Of a stretch of 64,000 nt of DNA, positions 36,406 to 45,965 are shown in pieces. Source of the stretch: Sphingobacteriales bacterium (lineage in GTDB: Bacteria; Bacteroidota; Bacteroidia; Chitinophagales; UBA2359); the NCBI GenBank assembly GCA_016700115.1, contig CP064999.1:1302001-1366000 (forward strand), in the 5' to 3' direction. A program made the translations under genes and the position numbers. The notes under the pieces were generated by a model. The model did no database searches. It saw only the letters and a program-made list of their open reading frames with translations, and was not told where the DNA came from. Each line of letters opens with the position of its first letter. The stretch's first letter is position 1.

Positions 36406-37929
36406 TTATCTTCTGGTTTTAATACCTAAAACTCCGAGCAAACCACGGGTAATTTCGCGTACCAATGTGTTTGAAACTTGCTTGGCCATTGGATTAGAAG
36501 TAATGGTTTCAAGTAACCCTTTTTCGCGGTTCCGGGTGGTCGTTGTGGTTTTCGTGGTTTGTGTTTTAGCGGCCGCCTGAAGTTTTTCCGTTAGAATTTC
36601 ATACGCACTTTCGCGATCAACGGTCTGGTTGTATTTCTTAATCAGGTAAGACCGGGCGATCAGTTGATCTATTTCCTGCGGCGAAAGAATGTCCATTCGA
36701 GATCGTGGCGCAAGCAAAAGGGTGGCCGACAAAGGAGTGGGGCGGCCCTTTTCGTCCAAAACCGTGATAGCAGCTTCTCCAATCCCAAGCGAAGTGAGCA
36801 GTTCATCTGTTTTATAAAAGTCGGAAAGGGGATAGTTTTCGGCAGTTAGCTTAATCATTTTCCGGTCTTTTGCGGTAAAAGCACGCAAGGCATGTTGCAC
36901 TTTCATCCCCAATTGGCTGAGTACCACATCGGGAATATCGGTCGGATTTTGAGTACAAAAAAATACACCTATTCCCTTTGAACGGATGAGCTTGATGATG
37001 GTTTCAATCTGATTGAGCAGGGCTTTTGATGCCTCGTTAAAAATCAGGTGTGCCTCGTCTATAAACAACACTAACTTAGGTTGTTCCGGATCGCCTTCTT
37101 CGGGAAACACTGCATAAATTTCTGCCAACAAGCAAAGCATAAAAGTAGAAAACAACTTGGGTTTGCTTTGAAGGTCAACTACCCGCAATACAGAGATTAC
37201 ACCGCGTCCGTTTTGATCTACCCTCACCAAATCTTCCACATCAAATGACGGCTCACCAAAAAACAGATCTGCCCCTTGCTCTTCCAACTCAACCACCTTT
37301 CGCAATATTGCCCCGGCAGAGGTAATGCTCATCAGCCCATAATGTTCTTCAATGATAGATTTGCCTTCGTTGAGTGCATAATTTAGTGCTTTTTTAAAAT
37401 CTTTCAGGTCAAGCAACGGCAGTTGGTTATCATCACAAAACTTAAACAACACCGCAACAATCCCTTGTTGAGTGTCATTCAATTCCAGAATTTTAGAAAA
37501 TAAAACCGGGCCAAATTCTGAAACAGTAGCCCGCAAACGAACCCCTTTTTCACCGGAAATACTGAGCAACTCGACCGGAAACGCTTTTGGTTGAAACGGA
37601 ATGCCTATCTTTTGGTGCCGGTCTTCGACTTTGGCATTTGAAACGCCCGGAGCAGCCAATCCGCTCAGGTCGCCTTTTACGTCCATCACCAAAACAGAAA
37701 CACCTTTATCCGAAAGACTTTCGGTAAGTCCTTGAATAGTCTTGGTTTTTCCTGTTCCGGTAGCACCGGCAATCAACCCATGACGGTTGAGTGAACGGAG
37801 GGGTACTTTAATATGCGTTTGCTCTAACGGGATTTCGTCCAAAATTGCAGTTCCGAGTATAATGGAATCGGACTTAAAGCTATAGCCCGTTTCTATTTGT
37901 TGTTTAAATGATGTTCTGTCGTTTGTCAT
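36406..37929 (-). CDS. HerA-like / DUF853 family ATPase
   Basis: About 507 residues from the ATG at 37929 (MTNDRTSFKQQIETGY), preferred to an in-frame ATG 14 codons earlier. It shows Walker A GATGTGKTKTI near 55, VLVMDVKGDLSGLAAPG near 80, Walker B KLVLFIDEAHLIF near 290, and the sensor-like GVFFCTQNPTDIPD. This is the YjgR/DUF853 branch of HerA-FtsK ATPases, presumed DNA translocases of unknown role. The C-terminal region (about 450-507) is basic with a Thr-rich stretch. It lies just upstream of the inactive M16 gene on the same strand, about 50 bases apart, and may be co-transcribed. Confidence 0.88.
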   Translation of the reverse strand: MTNDRTSFKQQIETGYSFKSDSIILGTAILDEIPLEQTHIKVPLRSLNRHGLIAGATGTGKTKTIQGLTESLSDKGVSVLVMDVKGDLSGLAAPGVSNAKVEDRHQKIGIPFQPKAFPVELLSISGEKGVRLRATVSEFGPVLFSKILELNDTQQGIVAVLFKFCDDNQLPLLDLKDFKKALNYALNEGKSIIEEHYGLMSITSAGAILRKVVELEEQGADLFFGEPSFDVEDLVRVDQNGRGVISVLRVVDLQSKPKLFSTFMLCLLAEIYAVFPEEGDPEQPKLVLFIDEAHLIFNEASKALLNQIETIIKLIRSKGIGVFFCTQNPTDIPDVVLSQLGMKVQHALRAFTAKDRKMIKLTAENYPLSDFYKTDELLTSLGIGEAAITVLDEKGRPTPLSATLLLAPRSRMDILSPQEIDQLIARSYLIKKYNQTVDRESAYEILTEKLQAAAKTQTTKTTTTTRNREKGLLETITSNPMAKQVSNTLVREITRGLLGVLGIKTRR

Positions 37930-38043
37930 GTCGTTACAGGAAAAGAGGGTGAGCAATTGATAAACAGGCACAAAAATAACATAAAAATCATGAAGTTGAA
38001 CGAATCAAATAGATAGTATAGCAGTTTCAAGAGTTATAGAAAC

Positions 38044-39201
38044 TCATTGGTGGTTCAAACTTCGGTCGTAATTGACATATTCTATCCGGAATCCATCGGG
38101 AATGGGAGCGTTCCGGTATTGGTTAATAAATCCGGTTATAGTTTTGCTATTGGTAGTAAAGGAATCTTGAAACTCCCTAAAAATTTCCGACAATGTTGCT
38201 GTTTTGGACGTTGTATTTACTTTTACAAACCGATAATCGTTCACCATATCGCGGGTTTGTTGAGTCAGTTGTGCATTTAACTGCTGAGGGGTAAATGCAA
38301 ACCCGGGCAAAAGCGGACCGCCTCTGTCTCCTCTGACCAAAGCAAAATGAATTCGTGGATCCTTTTTCAGACCAAACAATTCCTTTTTTTCCAATTGATT
38401 TAAGGTCAGACTTTTATGTGCCACCTGATGTCTGAATTCATCAAAAAAACCGGATACTTCATGTGCAGAAGATGGAATATTATGGTCCACAACCGATTTA
38501 ATAACCAGAATATTATACGCATTGATGTAAAAAGCTTGTTGCTCTGTATCGGTTTTATCGCTCAAATCAGTGAATGAAATTTTTCTGACCAGGGCATTTA
38601 GTTCTGTTTTGTCGTTTTTAATTTTCCGGTAGTTCACCAACCCATTGTTGACATACCGTTGCAGAAAATTAGAAGCAGAAATGAAAAAAAGATTAAACTG
38701 CTCAGAGTTGGTCGGAGGTTTGGGCGTATGCGGGTACATGGGTCTGTCCGGTGCAGATGTTTTTTCTGCAGTTGGCAAAGTGGTTTCTGTTGAGCCTTTT
38801 CCATGTTGATTGCCGGAATCAGTGGCATTATTTTTGAGTTTATCTTGTGGACTATCGGAAACGGGCATACCCTTTTTGTTTTGAGCTTGATGTGTTTGTG
38901 GTATTCCCGAACCGGAAGATTCTTTTTTTGAGTGTTTTGACAAAGGATTAAATTCTTTTTTTTCACCCCCGTTAGTATCAGAATTTCTTTGGCTGTCTGG
39001 CTGTGGAATTGCAATGTCTAAGGTATCAATGCTTAACAGAGAATCTATAAAATCGTTTGATTTTTTTCCGCTACTATTTTCATTATTGGTTTGAAAAATG
39101 GAATTAACATCGCTGCTACGCGGGCTATTGGGTTTGCACGAATGAAAAACAGTTAGTGAAACAGTATAGTATATGAGAAAAAGCATTACTTTTGTATTCA
39201 T
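38044..39201 (-). CDS. DUF547 domain lipoprotein
   Basis: A 385-residue protein with a short signal and lipobox (LTVFHSC, Cys about 22). A low-complexity Ser/Lys/Asn/Gln-rich linker (about 25-165) follows, then a DUF547 domain (about 170-370). The domain contains NFLQRYVNNGLVNYRKIKND, AFYINAYNILVIKSVVDH and DPRIHFALVRGDRGGPLL. In the family the usual phrase is 'HFALNCAS..CPPL'; here Cys positions are replaced by Arg/Gly (RGDRGGP), a possible loss of the catalytic-like Cys. Cell-surface or periplasmic anchoring is inferred. It is divergent from the phosphohydrolase gene. Confidence 0.83.
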   Translation of the reverse strand: MNTKVMLFLIYYTVSLTVFHSCKPNSPRSSDVNSIFQTNNENSSGKKSNDFIDSLLSIDTLDIAIPQPDSQRNSDTNGGEKKEFNPLSKHSKKESSGSGIPQTHQAQNKKGMPVSDSPQDKLKNNATDSGNQHGKGSTETTLPTAEKTSAPDRPMYPHTPKPPTNSEQFNLFFISASNFLQRYVNNGLVNYRKIKNDKTELNALVRKISFTDLSDKTDTEQQAFYINAYNILVIKSVVDHNIPSSAHEVSGFFDEFRHQVAHKSLTLNQLEKKELFGLKKDPRIHFALVRGDRGGPLLPGFAFTPQQLNAQLTQQTRDMVNDYRFVKVNTTSKTATLSEIFREFQDSFTTNSKTITGFINQYRNAPIPDGFRIEYVNYDRSLNHQ

Positions 39202-39358
39202 GTATTGTATTGAAGGCTAAAAATCCATATAATCAAGGCAAGGGGATCTCAAAAGTAACACAAAAAAGCGCTGACTGAATTAAAAGGCGCAATTAAGTCA
39301 AAAACGATAAAATGTTTTACTTCGCATTTTACCGTTTTTTGGTTTTTAAAAAAGAATT

Positions 39359-40444
39359 ATGGTGAAGAAATTGGCGCATTTTCCCAAATCCTTGCTAATC
39401 ATGGCATTTCAGCTGATTATTGCAATTGTGGCAATTCTGGCATCAATTATCGGTGCAATTTTAGTTGGTGCCGCCTTGTCCGATTATCGTCCTGCCGGAA
39501 TAGAGCCGGTCAATCCACAGGGAGTTAGCGGTTCGCCGACAAACAACAACGGGCAAATTTTTTCTTTTCTTATCTGGAATATCGGGTATGCAGGTTTGGG
39601 GAAAGAATCCGACTTGTTTCACGATGGCGGAAAAACGGTAGTTGCTCCAAAAACATCGGTCGAAAAAAATCTGGAAGGAATAAAAAACCTGTTGATAAAA
39701 ATGCAACATGTAGATTTCTTTTTGCTTCAGGAAGTTGATCAGAAATCGAGACGAAGTTATTACAAAAATCAGGTGGAATATTTTGCAGAAGGCCTCAAAG
39801 ATTATAATTACACTTTTGCAACCAATTACAATGCAGCCTATATTCCTTATCCATTTACCAAACATTATGGTAAAGTTTTGAGCGGATTGACCACTTTCAG
39901 CCGCTATATGCCAAAGGAAAGCAGCCGGTTTGCACTGCCTTCAGAATATCCATGGCCGGTTTCCATGTTTTTTGTGAAGCGTTGCTTTTTAATTCAACGT
40001 TTCGGGGTAAACGAAAACAAAGAGCTGGTGGTTATCAATACCCATAAATCGGCCTATGATACGGATGGAAAGGTAAAGAAACATCAAATGCAGGAATTGA
40101 AAAAAATCATTCTTAAAGAATACGAAAAAGGAAATTACGTAGTAGTAGGAGGAGATTGGAATCAAGGCCCACCGGGCTATTCCAATCAGGATACTTTGTT
40201 GAAAGATCCGGCAATCAATGTGCCCGATGATTTTTTACCCTCCGGATGGCAATGGATATTTGACGATTCCAATCCAACCAACAGGAAAATGAATATGCCT
40301 TACAAAGAAGGTCAAACTGCTACCCAACTCCTGGATTTCTTTTTGATTTCACCCAATATCGAACTGATTGCTGCAAGCACTATCGGCCAAAAATTTGAAT
40401 TTTCAGATCATCATCCGGTTTATATGCGGGTACAGTTAAAGTAA
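39359..40444 (+). CDS. Endonuclease/exonuclease/phosphatase (EEP) family protein
   Basis: A 361-residue protein with an N-terminal transmembrane segment (about 13-40). An EEP fold (about 65-361) follows with FLIWNIGYAGLG (first metal-site strand), FFLLQEVDQKSRRSYY with the metal-binding Glu, VVVGGDWNQGPPG (Asp/Asn pair) and the terminal SDHHPVYMRV with catalytic Asp-His. Families with this fold cut nucleic acids, phospholipids or inositol phosphates, and the substrate cannot be told from sequence. The anchor places the domain outside the cytoplasmic membrane, which favours a phosphatase or extracellular nuclease. Confidence 0.87.
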   Translation: MVKKLAHFPKSLLIMAFQLIIAIVAILASIIGAILVGAALSDYRPAGIEPVNPQGVSGSPTNNNGQIFSFLIWNIGYAGLGKESDLFHDGGKTVVAPKTSVEKNLEGIKNLLIKMQHVDFFLLQEVDQKSRRSYYKNQVEYFAEGLKDYNYTFATNYNAAYIPYPFTKHYGKVLSGLTTFSRYMPKESSRFALPSEYPWPVSMFFVKRCFLIQRFGVNENKELVVINTHKSAYDTDGKVKKHQMQELKKIILKEYEKGNYVVVGGDWNQGPPGYSNQDTLLKDPAINVPDDFLPSGWQWIFDDSNPTNRKMNMPYKEGQTATQLLDFFLISPNIELIAASTIGQKFEFSDHHPVYMRVQLK

Positions 40445-40516
40445 TTTGAATTTTTTGCTGCTTAAAAAAGAGATAAATTTCCAATAAGCTTTCTACATCC
40501 TAACGGAATTTACTTT

Positions 40517-40933
40517 CTACTGTTTACCTGAAGGCAAAGTAAGAAATACCCTCATCAATTCCGGTTCAAGACGATTGATAGTCGAAAAGTCTGTTGAGCT
40601 GATGACGCTGTTGTTAGAATCCAAAATATTTATCTTATAAACCCTGTCCGGATGCAAATAGAAATGAAACTGCCCGTTCAGCTTACTTGTGCAGGTTTCT
40701 GACCGTTCTTCAAAAACATCCACCAATTGAATCGTTAAATTGGAAACAGGCCACCTATAAGTTTCGTCAAAAACAACCCCAATCAAAATCAGGCTGAAGT
40801 CTTCATTGCATAAAGATTTTGTTGATTCGGGTTTAACTTCGTAGTTCATATTGCCATGACTATTTGCAGGCAATAAGAATACCATAAAAGCAGTCAGCAA
40901 CAAAATCATGCATAATGGCTTGAAGTGGAACAT
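40517..40933 (-). CDS. Small exported protein of unknown function
   Basis: About 138 residues from the ATG at 40933 (MFHFKPLCMILLLTAFMVFL), a start that gives a clean signal peptide. A longer in-frame start at 41026 would place 31 residues before it. The mature part (SLILIGVVFDETYRWPVSNL, then TIQLVDV) and RVYKINILDSNNSVISST resemble a carboxypeptidase-regulatory/CNA-B-like beta sandwich. It has no T9SS domain. Monocistronic. Confidence 0.65.
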   Translation of the reverse strand: MFHFKPLCMILLLTAFMVFLLPANSHGNMNYEVKPESTKSLCNEDFSLILIGVVFDETYRWPVSNLTIQLVDVFEERSETCTSKLNGQFHFYLHPDRVYKINILDSNNSVISSTDFSTINRLEPELMRVFLTLPSGKQ

Positions 40934-41123
40934 ATTTATTTGTTTAAAGATTTTCAACAAATTTGGTGCTCGGTGAACTTTGAATTTCTTGCACAAGGAT
41001 ATGTTAAGAATACGAAATGCGCACAAAAAGGAAATTAACTTGACGAAGGCATTTTACATAGTCTTGAATAGATAAAAATGTTTGAAACCCTTGCACATTA
41101 AGCCTTGTAGATAATCTTGACAA

Positions 41124-41225
41124 ATGAAAAACAGGTACAAATATTTTAAAACCTATTTGATTGGGTTCATTTTGTCAGTTTTGTTTGCTTTTACCGCTTA
41201 TGTTGTATCTTGCGCAGTTGATTAA
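41124..41225 (+). CDS. Possible 33-residue membrane peptide
   Basis: ATG to TAA encodes a basic start (MKNRYKYFK), one hydrophobic helix (TYLIGFILSVLFAFTAYVV) and SCAVD at the end. The VVSC looks like a lipobox near the C terminus, giving an almost tail-less lipopeptide. It could be a small membrane protein or a chance frame; there are no homologues in the window. Confidence 0.3.
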   Translation: MKNRYKYFKTYLIGFILSVLFAFTAYVVSCAVD

Positions 41226-41284
41226 GCAGACCATTCGGGCAAATTTTTCAGTAAAATCAATTTAAGCATTACGGATTACCATTT

Positions 41285-42469
41285 ATGTTACAAGATTACC
41301 TTAGTCCGGTTAAGGGATATGAAACAATTGTTCAATCGCACCTCACTGCCAACCAATGGGGTAAAAAACTTCAGATTTATACAAAAAACAACGGATTTCC
41401 CGACCTTAGTGAGGTCAAAATCGCCATCTTCGGGGTTGAAGAAGACCGAAGCAACGGGCTGAATCATTGCAATTTAGCCCCCAACGTCATCCGGCAGGAA
41501 CTATATCAACTTTATAATTGGGAGCCTTCTTTTGCCGTTGCTGATTTGGGCAATATCGCTGCCGGTTATACCCTTTCTGACACCTATTTTGCAGTTCGCA
41601 AAGTTGTCGCTCAGTTGTTGCAGGAAGGAATTATTCCGGTGTTGATTGGAGGAACTCACGATATTAGCCTTGCTCAGTTTTGGGGACATACCGAAGCCGA
41701 AACAGAATCTGAAACTTCAGTCGTAATATTTGACGAGAAAATTGATCTCTTTTCCCCCCTCGAAAGCATAGAGGAACTTCCGGCTCCCCATAACTTTCTA
41801 TATCCACTACTGACACAGAAACTCAATTTATCCGATTTTATCCTCGTAGGGTACCAACGCTATCTGACTGACCCGGAAATGGTCAACACACTTGAAAAGC
41901 TGCATTTTGAATGTTACAGCCTTGGTGAAATCAGAGAAAATATTGAAGAAGTAGAGCCTTTGGTCCGACATGCCCAAATGATTTCTTTAGACCTTTCTGC
42001 CATCAGACAATCAGATGCTCCGGGGGCTGTTGCCCTTTCTTCCAACGGTTTGTTTGGCGAAGAGGCCTGCCGGATTGCCAGATATGCCGGATTGAGCGAT
42101 CATGTTACTTCTTTCGGAATTTACCAGTATGACCCCACTTATGACTCTAACAAACAAACGGCTCAACTGATAGCTCATTTAATCTGGTATTTTACCGAAG
42201 GGGTAATGAACCGCAAATTTGAACAGCCGCTTTCCGACAAAAAAGGGTATCTGAAATACATTGTCAACTTTAGGGACAGCGACCATGAAATCACTTTTTA
42301 CAAAAGTAAAAAAAGCGGACGGTGGTGGATGAAAGTGCCTGCCCCATCATTTGAAGACGGCCGACCTCGTTATCATTTAACGCCTTGCTCTTATACAGAC
42401 TATGAAACCGCTTGTAATGACCAGATCCCCGACCGATGGATGAGGGCGTTTTTGCGGTTAAATGAATAA
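41285..42469 (+). CDS. Arginase/formimidoylglutamase-family protein with altered metal site
   Basis: A 394-residue ureohydrolase-fold protein. Family landmarks are present: VLIGGTHDISLAQ near 120 (first His ligand kept), VVIFDEKIDLFSP near 147 where the usual D-A-H-x-D is D-E-K-I-D, and SLDLSAIRQSDAPG near 235 where the usual S-F-D-x-D-x-x-D-P has lost the second Asp. Two of six manganese ligands are therefore changed. Bacteroidota proteins of this type are often labelled formimidoylglutamase, but activity is doubtful here. About 90 extra C-terminal residues (from about 305) are outside the arginase fold. No histidine-degradation genes lie nearby. It is followed by glpK 60 bases on. Confidence 0.8.
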   Translation: MLQDYLSPVKGYETIVQSHLTANQWGKKLQIYTKNNGFPDLSEVKIAIFGVEEDRSNGLNHCNLAPNVIRQELYQLYNWEPSFAVADLGNIAAGYTLSDTYFAVRKVVAQLLQEGIIPVLIGGTHDISLAQFWGHTEAETESETSVVIFDEKIDLFSPLESIEELPAPHNFLYPLLTQKLNLSDFILVGYQRYLTDPEMVNTLEKLHFECYSLGEIRENIEEVEPLVRHAQMISLDLSAIRQSDAPGAVALSSNGLFGEEACRIARYAGLSDHVTSFGIYQYDPTYDSNKQTAQLIAHLIWYFTEGVMNRKFEQPLSDKKGYLKYIVNFRDSDHEITFYKSKKSGRWWMKVPAPSFEDGRPRYHLTPCSYTDYETACNDQIPDRWMRAFLRLNE

Positions 42470-42529
42470 GAAAGTTACAAAACCTTTTTGAACTAATTGT
42501 ACTATGTATATCATTCAAACCAACCTATC

Positions 42530-44032
42530 ATGGCAGATAGTAAATACATCCTCGCATTAGACCAAGGCACAACCAGTTCAAGAGCCATACTTTTTAACGA
42601 TCAGGGGCAAGTTGTGGCAGTATCTCAAAAAGAACTCACCCAAATCTATCCCCGTGCAGGTTGGGTCGAACATCATCCACTCGAAATTTGGAACGACCAA
42701 CTTTCCGTAGCACAGCAAGTGCTGAACAAAAGCAGTATTCACCCGCGTCAGGTTGCCGCAATAGGCATCACCAATCAACGGGAAACTACGATAGTTTGGG
42801 ATCGCCGGAATGGGCAGCCCTTATATCATGCAATAGTTTGGCAGGACAGACGGACAGCCGGTATCTGCGACGAACTTAAACAAAAAGGGCTTTCCGGTTA
42901 TGTTGAACAAAGCACAGGACTGGTGATTGATGCCTATTTTTCCGGCACTAAAATCAAGTGGATTTTGGACAATGTTCCCAACGCCCGCGAGCTGGCCGAA
43001 GAAGGGCATCTGCTTTTCGGAACCATTGATACCTGGCTGATTTACAAACTCACCGGAGGAACGGTTCACGCCACCGATTTTAGCAATGCTTCCAGAACAA
43101 TGCTGTTTAACATTAATACATTAAAATGGGATCAGCAACTTTGTTCTGAACTCAATATCCCTGCCGGAATGTTGCCGGAAGTTAGAAATTCAAGTGGAAG
43201 TTTCGGTTCAACCCTTCCCGAATTCTTTAACGGAGTATCTATCCCGGTTTGCGGTGTTGCCGGCGACCAGCAAGCTGCCTTATTTGGACAAGCTTGTTTT
43301 CAGACCGGTATGGCCAAAAACACTTACGGAACCGGGTGCTTTATGCTGATGAATACCGGAACCCAACGAATAAAATCAAAATCCGGTTTGCTGACCACCA
43401 TTGCCTGGGGATTGAACGATGAAGTTACCTATGCCTTGGAAGGGAGTGTATTTATTGCCGGTGCAGCTATTCAATGGTTGCGGGACGGGCTAAAACTGAT
43501 AGAGGATGCCGCTGACTCAGAATATTTTGCCCGCAAAGTAAATGATAATGGTGGTGTTTACGTAGTTCCGGCATTTGCCGGATTAGGTGCTCCGTATTGG
43601 GATATGTATGCCCGCGGTGCAATTTTCGGATTAACCAGAGGTGTTAAAAAGGCACACCTTATCAGGGCAACCTTGGAATCGATGGCCTATCAGACCGCCG
43701 ATGTCTTACAAGCTATGGAAGCAGATTCCGGATTGCTTTTGAAAACGCTCAGAGTGGACGGCGGCGCTTCGGCCAATCAACTGCTCATGCAGTTTCAGTC
43801 CGATATACTCAATGTCCCCGTTGAACGCCCCGCAATCATCGAAACCACAGCTCTGGGAGTTGCCTATCTTGCAGGGCTTAGTATCGGTTTATTCACCATC
43901 CCTCAAATCTCACTTCAATGGCAAAGCAATGCGCGTTTTCATCCAAATATGGCTCCGGAAACGCGGCAAAAACTCTATAAAGGCTGGCAAAAAGCCGTTT
44001 CACGTTGCAAAAACTGGGAAAATGAGGAATAA
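42530..44032 (+). CDS. glpK: Glycerol kinase
   Basis: About 500 residues from the ATG at 42530 (MADSKYILALDQGTTSSRAI), the conserved start; an upstream in-frame ATG at 42497 is less likely. It is an FGGY-family kinase with the phosphate-binding DQGTTSSRA, the glycerol-contacting NQRETTIVWDRRNGQPLYHA region, the second ATPase strand VCGVAGDQQAALFGQ near 240, and the adenosine-site DGGASANQLLMQFQSDIL near 405. It makes sn-glycerol 3-phosphate from glycerol and ATP in the cytoplasm. No glpF or glpD lies in the window, so it is not in a glycerol operon here. Full length. Confidence 0.95.
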   Translation: MADSKYILALDQGTTSSRAILFNDQGQVVAVSQKELTQIYPRAGWVEHHPLEIWNDQLSVAQQVLNKSSIHPRQVAAIGITNQRETTIVWDRRNGQPLYHAIVWQDRRTAGICDELKQKGLSGYVEQSTGLVIDAYFSGTKIKWILDNVPNARELAEEGHLLFGTIDTWLIYKLTGGTVHATDFSNASRTMLFNINTLKWDQQLCSELNIPAGMLPEVRNSSGSFGSTLPEFFNGVSIPVCGVAGDQQAALFGQACFQTGMAKNTYGTGCFMLMNTGTQRIKSKSGLLTTIAWGLNDEVTYALEGSVFIAGAAIQWLRDGLKLIEDAADSEYFARKVNDNGGVYVVPAFAGLGAPYWDMYARGAIFGLTRGVKKAHLIRATLESMAYQTADVLQAMEADSGLLLKTLRVDGGASANQLLMQFQSDILNVPVERPAIIETTALGVAYLAGLSIGLFTIPQISLQWQSNARFHPNMAPETRQKLYKGWQKAVSRCKNWENEE

Positions 44033-44109
44033 AGGACGCGGTTACTTTTTGTAATTCTGAAGAATATTCAACCCCTTTTTTTAGTGTTCTTTTCAAAAAA
44101 ACCTTACCT

Positions 44110-45162
44110 GTGACAGAATTTTCAGACAACCTTATCTATAGCCACCAATCCATTAAACAGGCACTCGAACAATTGAACCGACTGCCCGACTGTCTGACTC
44201 TGTTTGTTGTCAATGAACATCAGCAAATGGTTGGCACTTTGACAGATGGAGATATCCGGCGGGGGTTGTTGAAGGATATGTCTATCAGCAACCCTGTTTC
44301 CGATTTTATGTTCAGGCAATTCCGGTTTTTGCGCCAAAACAGTTTTACTCTGCAAACCATCCGCGAGTTCAAAGAAAAACGAATCCAACTCGTTCCGATG
44401 TTAGACGATCAAGACCATATCGTCCGGGTATATGACCTGAACAGGAAACGCTCGGTTTTGCCAATTGATGCCGTCATCATGGCAGGAGGACGGGGGCAGC
44501 GTTTAAGCCCTTTGACCGATTTAATTCCCAAACCAATGCTCCCGGTCAATGGCAAACCAATTCTGGAATACAATATTAAACGGCTCAGTTTGTACGGTAT
44601 TCATAACGTTCATCTCACCCTCAATTATCTTGGAGAACAAATCAGCAGCTATTTTGGAAACGGCATCAGCTTCGGTATGAATATCCGGTATGTAGAGGAA
44701 ATGAAACCACTCGGCACTTTAGGAGCAGCCGGTTTAGTCAACCGGTTTGAAAATCCTTATCTTTTAATTATGAATTCCGACCTGCTGACCAATATTGATC
44801 TGGAAGATTTTTTCGCCGAATTTGTCCGCTTAGATGCCGATATGCTGGTTGCTTCTATTCCGTATGAAGTGAGTATCCCTTATGCCGTTTTAGAAACAGA
44901 CCCAACCCAAAACAGAATCCTTTCTTTTAAAGAAAAACCTGTTTACACCTACCAATCCAACGCAGGAATTTACCTCCTTAAACAAAGTATGTTGGCTTAT
45001 ATTCCTCATAACCAATATTACAACGCCACCGACCTGATCGAAACTTTAATTCTGGAAGGAAAACAAGTGGGGTATTATCCGATTTTGGGATATTGGTTAG
45101 ATATTGGAAATCCCGCCGATTACAAAAAAGCTCAGGAGGATATAAAACATATCCGGTTTTAG
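44110..45162 (+). CDS. CBS-domain sugar-phosphate nucleotidyltransferase
   Basis: A 350-residue protein with a GTG start at 44110. Two CBS motifs (about 8-120, with VVNEHQQMVGTLTDGDIRRG and ELFD-type segments) are followed by a nucleotidyltransferase domain (about 123-350). That domain has VIMAGGRGQRLSPLTDLIPK and PMLPVNGKPILEYNIKRL, a pyrophosphorylase signature. LIMNSDLLTNID carries the metal-binding Asp and YWLDIGNPADYKKAQ closes the domain. This fusion is found in proteins that make NDP-sugars for surface glycans or flagellin-type sugars, such as GDP-heptose or CMP/GDP-legionaminate precursors. The exact sugar is unknown. It lies 77 bases after glpK with its own terminator at 45186. Confidence 0.88.
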   Translation: MTEFSDNLIYSHQSIKQALEQLNRLPDCLTLFVVNEHQQMVGTLTDGDIRRGLLKDMSISNPVSDFMFRQFRFLRQNSFTLQTIREFKEKRIQLVPMLDDQDHIVRVYDLNRKRSVLPIDAVIMAGGRGQRLSPLTDLIPKPMLPVNGKPILEYNIKRLSLYGIHNVHLTLNYLGEQISSYFGNGISFGMNIRYVEEMKPLGTLGAAGLVNRFENPYLLIMNSDLLTNIDLEDFFAEFVRLDADMLVASIPYEVSIPYAVLETDPTQNRILSFKEKPVYTYQSNAGIYLLKQSMLAYIPHNQYYNATDLIETLILEGKQVGYYPILGYWLDIGNPADYKKAQEDIKHIRF

Positions 45163-45185
45163 CTTAAATTCTTTTCTTATATTCC

Positions 45186-45222
45186 AACAGCCTCTGATTG
45201 TTTTTCGGGGGCTGTTTTGCTT
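45186..45222 (+). terminator. Terminator after the nucleotidyltransferase gene
   Basis: CAGCC and GGCTG arms with a T-rich tail follow the stop by 24 bases. The right half is the same CGGGGGCTGT sequence used after the secreted-protein copies, but the left half is degraded (CAGCCTCTGATTG). Confidence 0.5.
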
Positions 45223-45289
45223 TTTGGAAAGGGGTATTTCCCGGCAAAATCACAGGGGTTTTAAAAAAAAGTTGAAAAAAACCTCCAAA

Positions 45290-45405
45290 CCACGGTTACG
45301 AAATTCCGCCCCAATGTACCAACCTACGAAAACCGAAAGCAAACAAAAACCAAAAACAATATCAACTCTTTAAATTTAACAAAACCAAAAAACAAAACAA
45401 TCACC
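45290..45405 (+). promoter_or_regulatory. Conserved leader of secreted-protein copy 1
   Basis: The segment CACGGTTACGAAATTCCGCC, followed by CCAATGTACCAACCTACG and AAAACCGAAA, recurs almost unchanged before the copies at 57019 and 58232. Conservation outside the coding region points to a promoter or 5' leader. TTACGAAAT could be the -7 element, but the start of transcription is not certain. Confidence 0.45.
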
Positions 45406-45939
45406 ATGAGAAAGTTAATGAATTTCGCAGCAGTCGCTATCGCTCTTTTGAGCAGTTTCTTTGCAACGTCTAACGCTCAGGCACAAACTATCCTTGCCAC
45501 TCCGAGCCTTACTCCCGAACAAGTGGTGAACTATGTGGTTCAAAACTACAACAACGTGTCGTTTTCAATCGCCACCAACGAAACCGCCGATGCCAAAATT
45601 ATCCCCGTCAGCACTTGGGCAACCGGAAGCATGACCAAAACCAACGCCGCTTGTAAATCATTGAAAAGCGCACCCACCAACCGCTACCACACGCAAGCCG
45701 ACTACACCGATGATTTGTTCGACCAACAAGATCAGGTAGAACTGACCCTTAAAGGAACAGGCTGTGCCGGCGAGGCTACGTTGAAAAGAGGAGCCACTGT
45801 GTTCAACATCACCATAATGGGCGTAATTAAAGGCACTCCCGGAGCAAACGGAAAAGACACTTACCTGCTCTATGGTACTTACGGAAACGGCAGAAGCTTC
45901 ATCACCATCAGTTTGTGGAACTATGTTCCGGTAGGATAA
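45406..45939 (+). CDS. Small secreted protein, family copy 1
   Basis: A 177-residue protein of a family found four times in this window. It has a signal peptide (MRKLMNFAAVAIALLSSFFA, cleavage near SNAQA/QT), then SLTPEQVVNYVVQNY, a beta-rich body with two Cys (Cys near 83 in NAACKSLKSA, Cys near 119 in GTGCAGEA) that could form a disulfide, and an end SFITISLWNYVPVG. No known domain was recognised and there is no T9SS sorting domain, so the periplasm is likely. It differs from copy 3 mainly in TIMGVIKGTPGANGKD. It has the conserved leader and terminator of the family. Confidence 0.8.
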   Translation: MRKLMNFAAVAIALLSSFFATSNAQAQTILATPSLTPEQVVNYVVQNYNNVSFSIATNETADAKIIPVSTWATGSMTKTNAACKSLKSAPTNRYHTQADYTDDLFDQQDQVELTLKGTGCAGEATLKRGATVFNITIMGVIKGTPGANGKDTYLLYGTYGNGRSFITISLWNYVPVG

Positions 45940-45965
45940 TCTCCCCCCGCTAACCAAAATACCAA

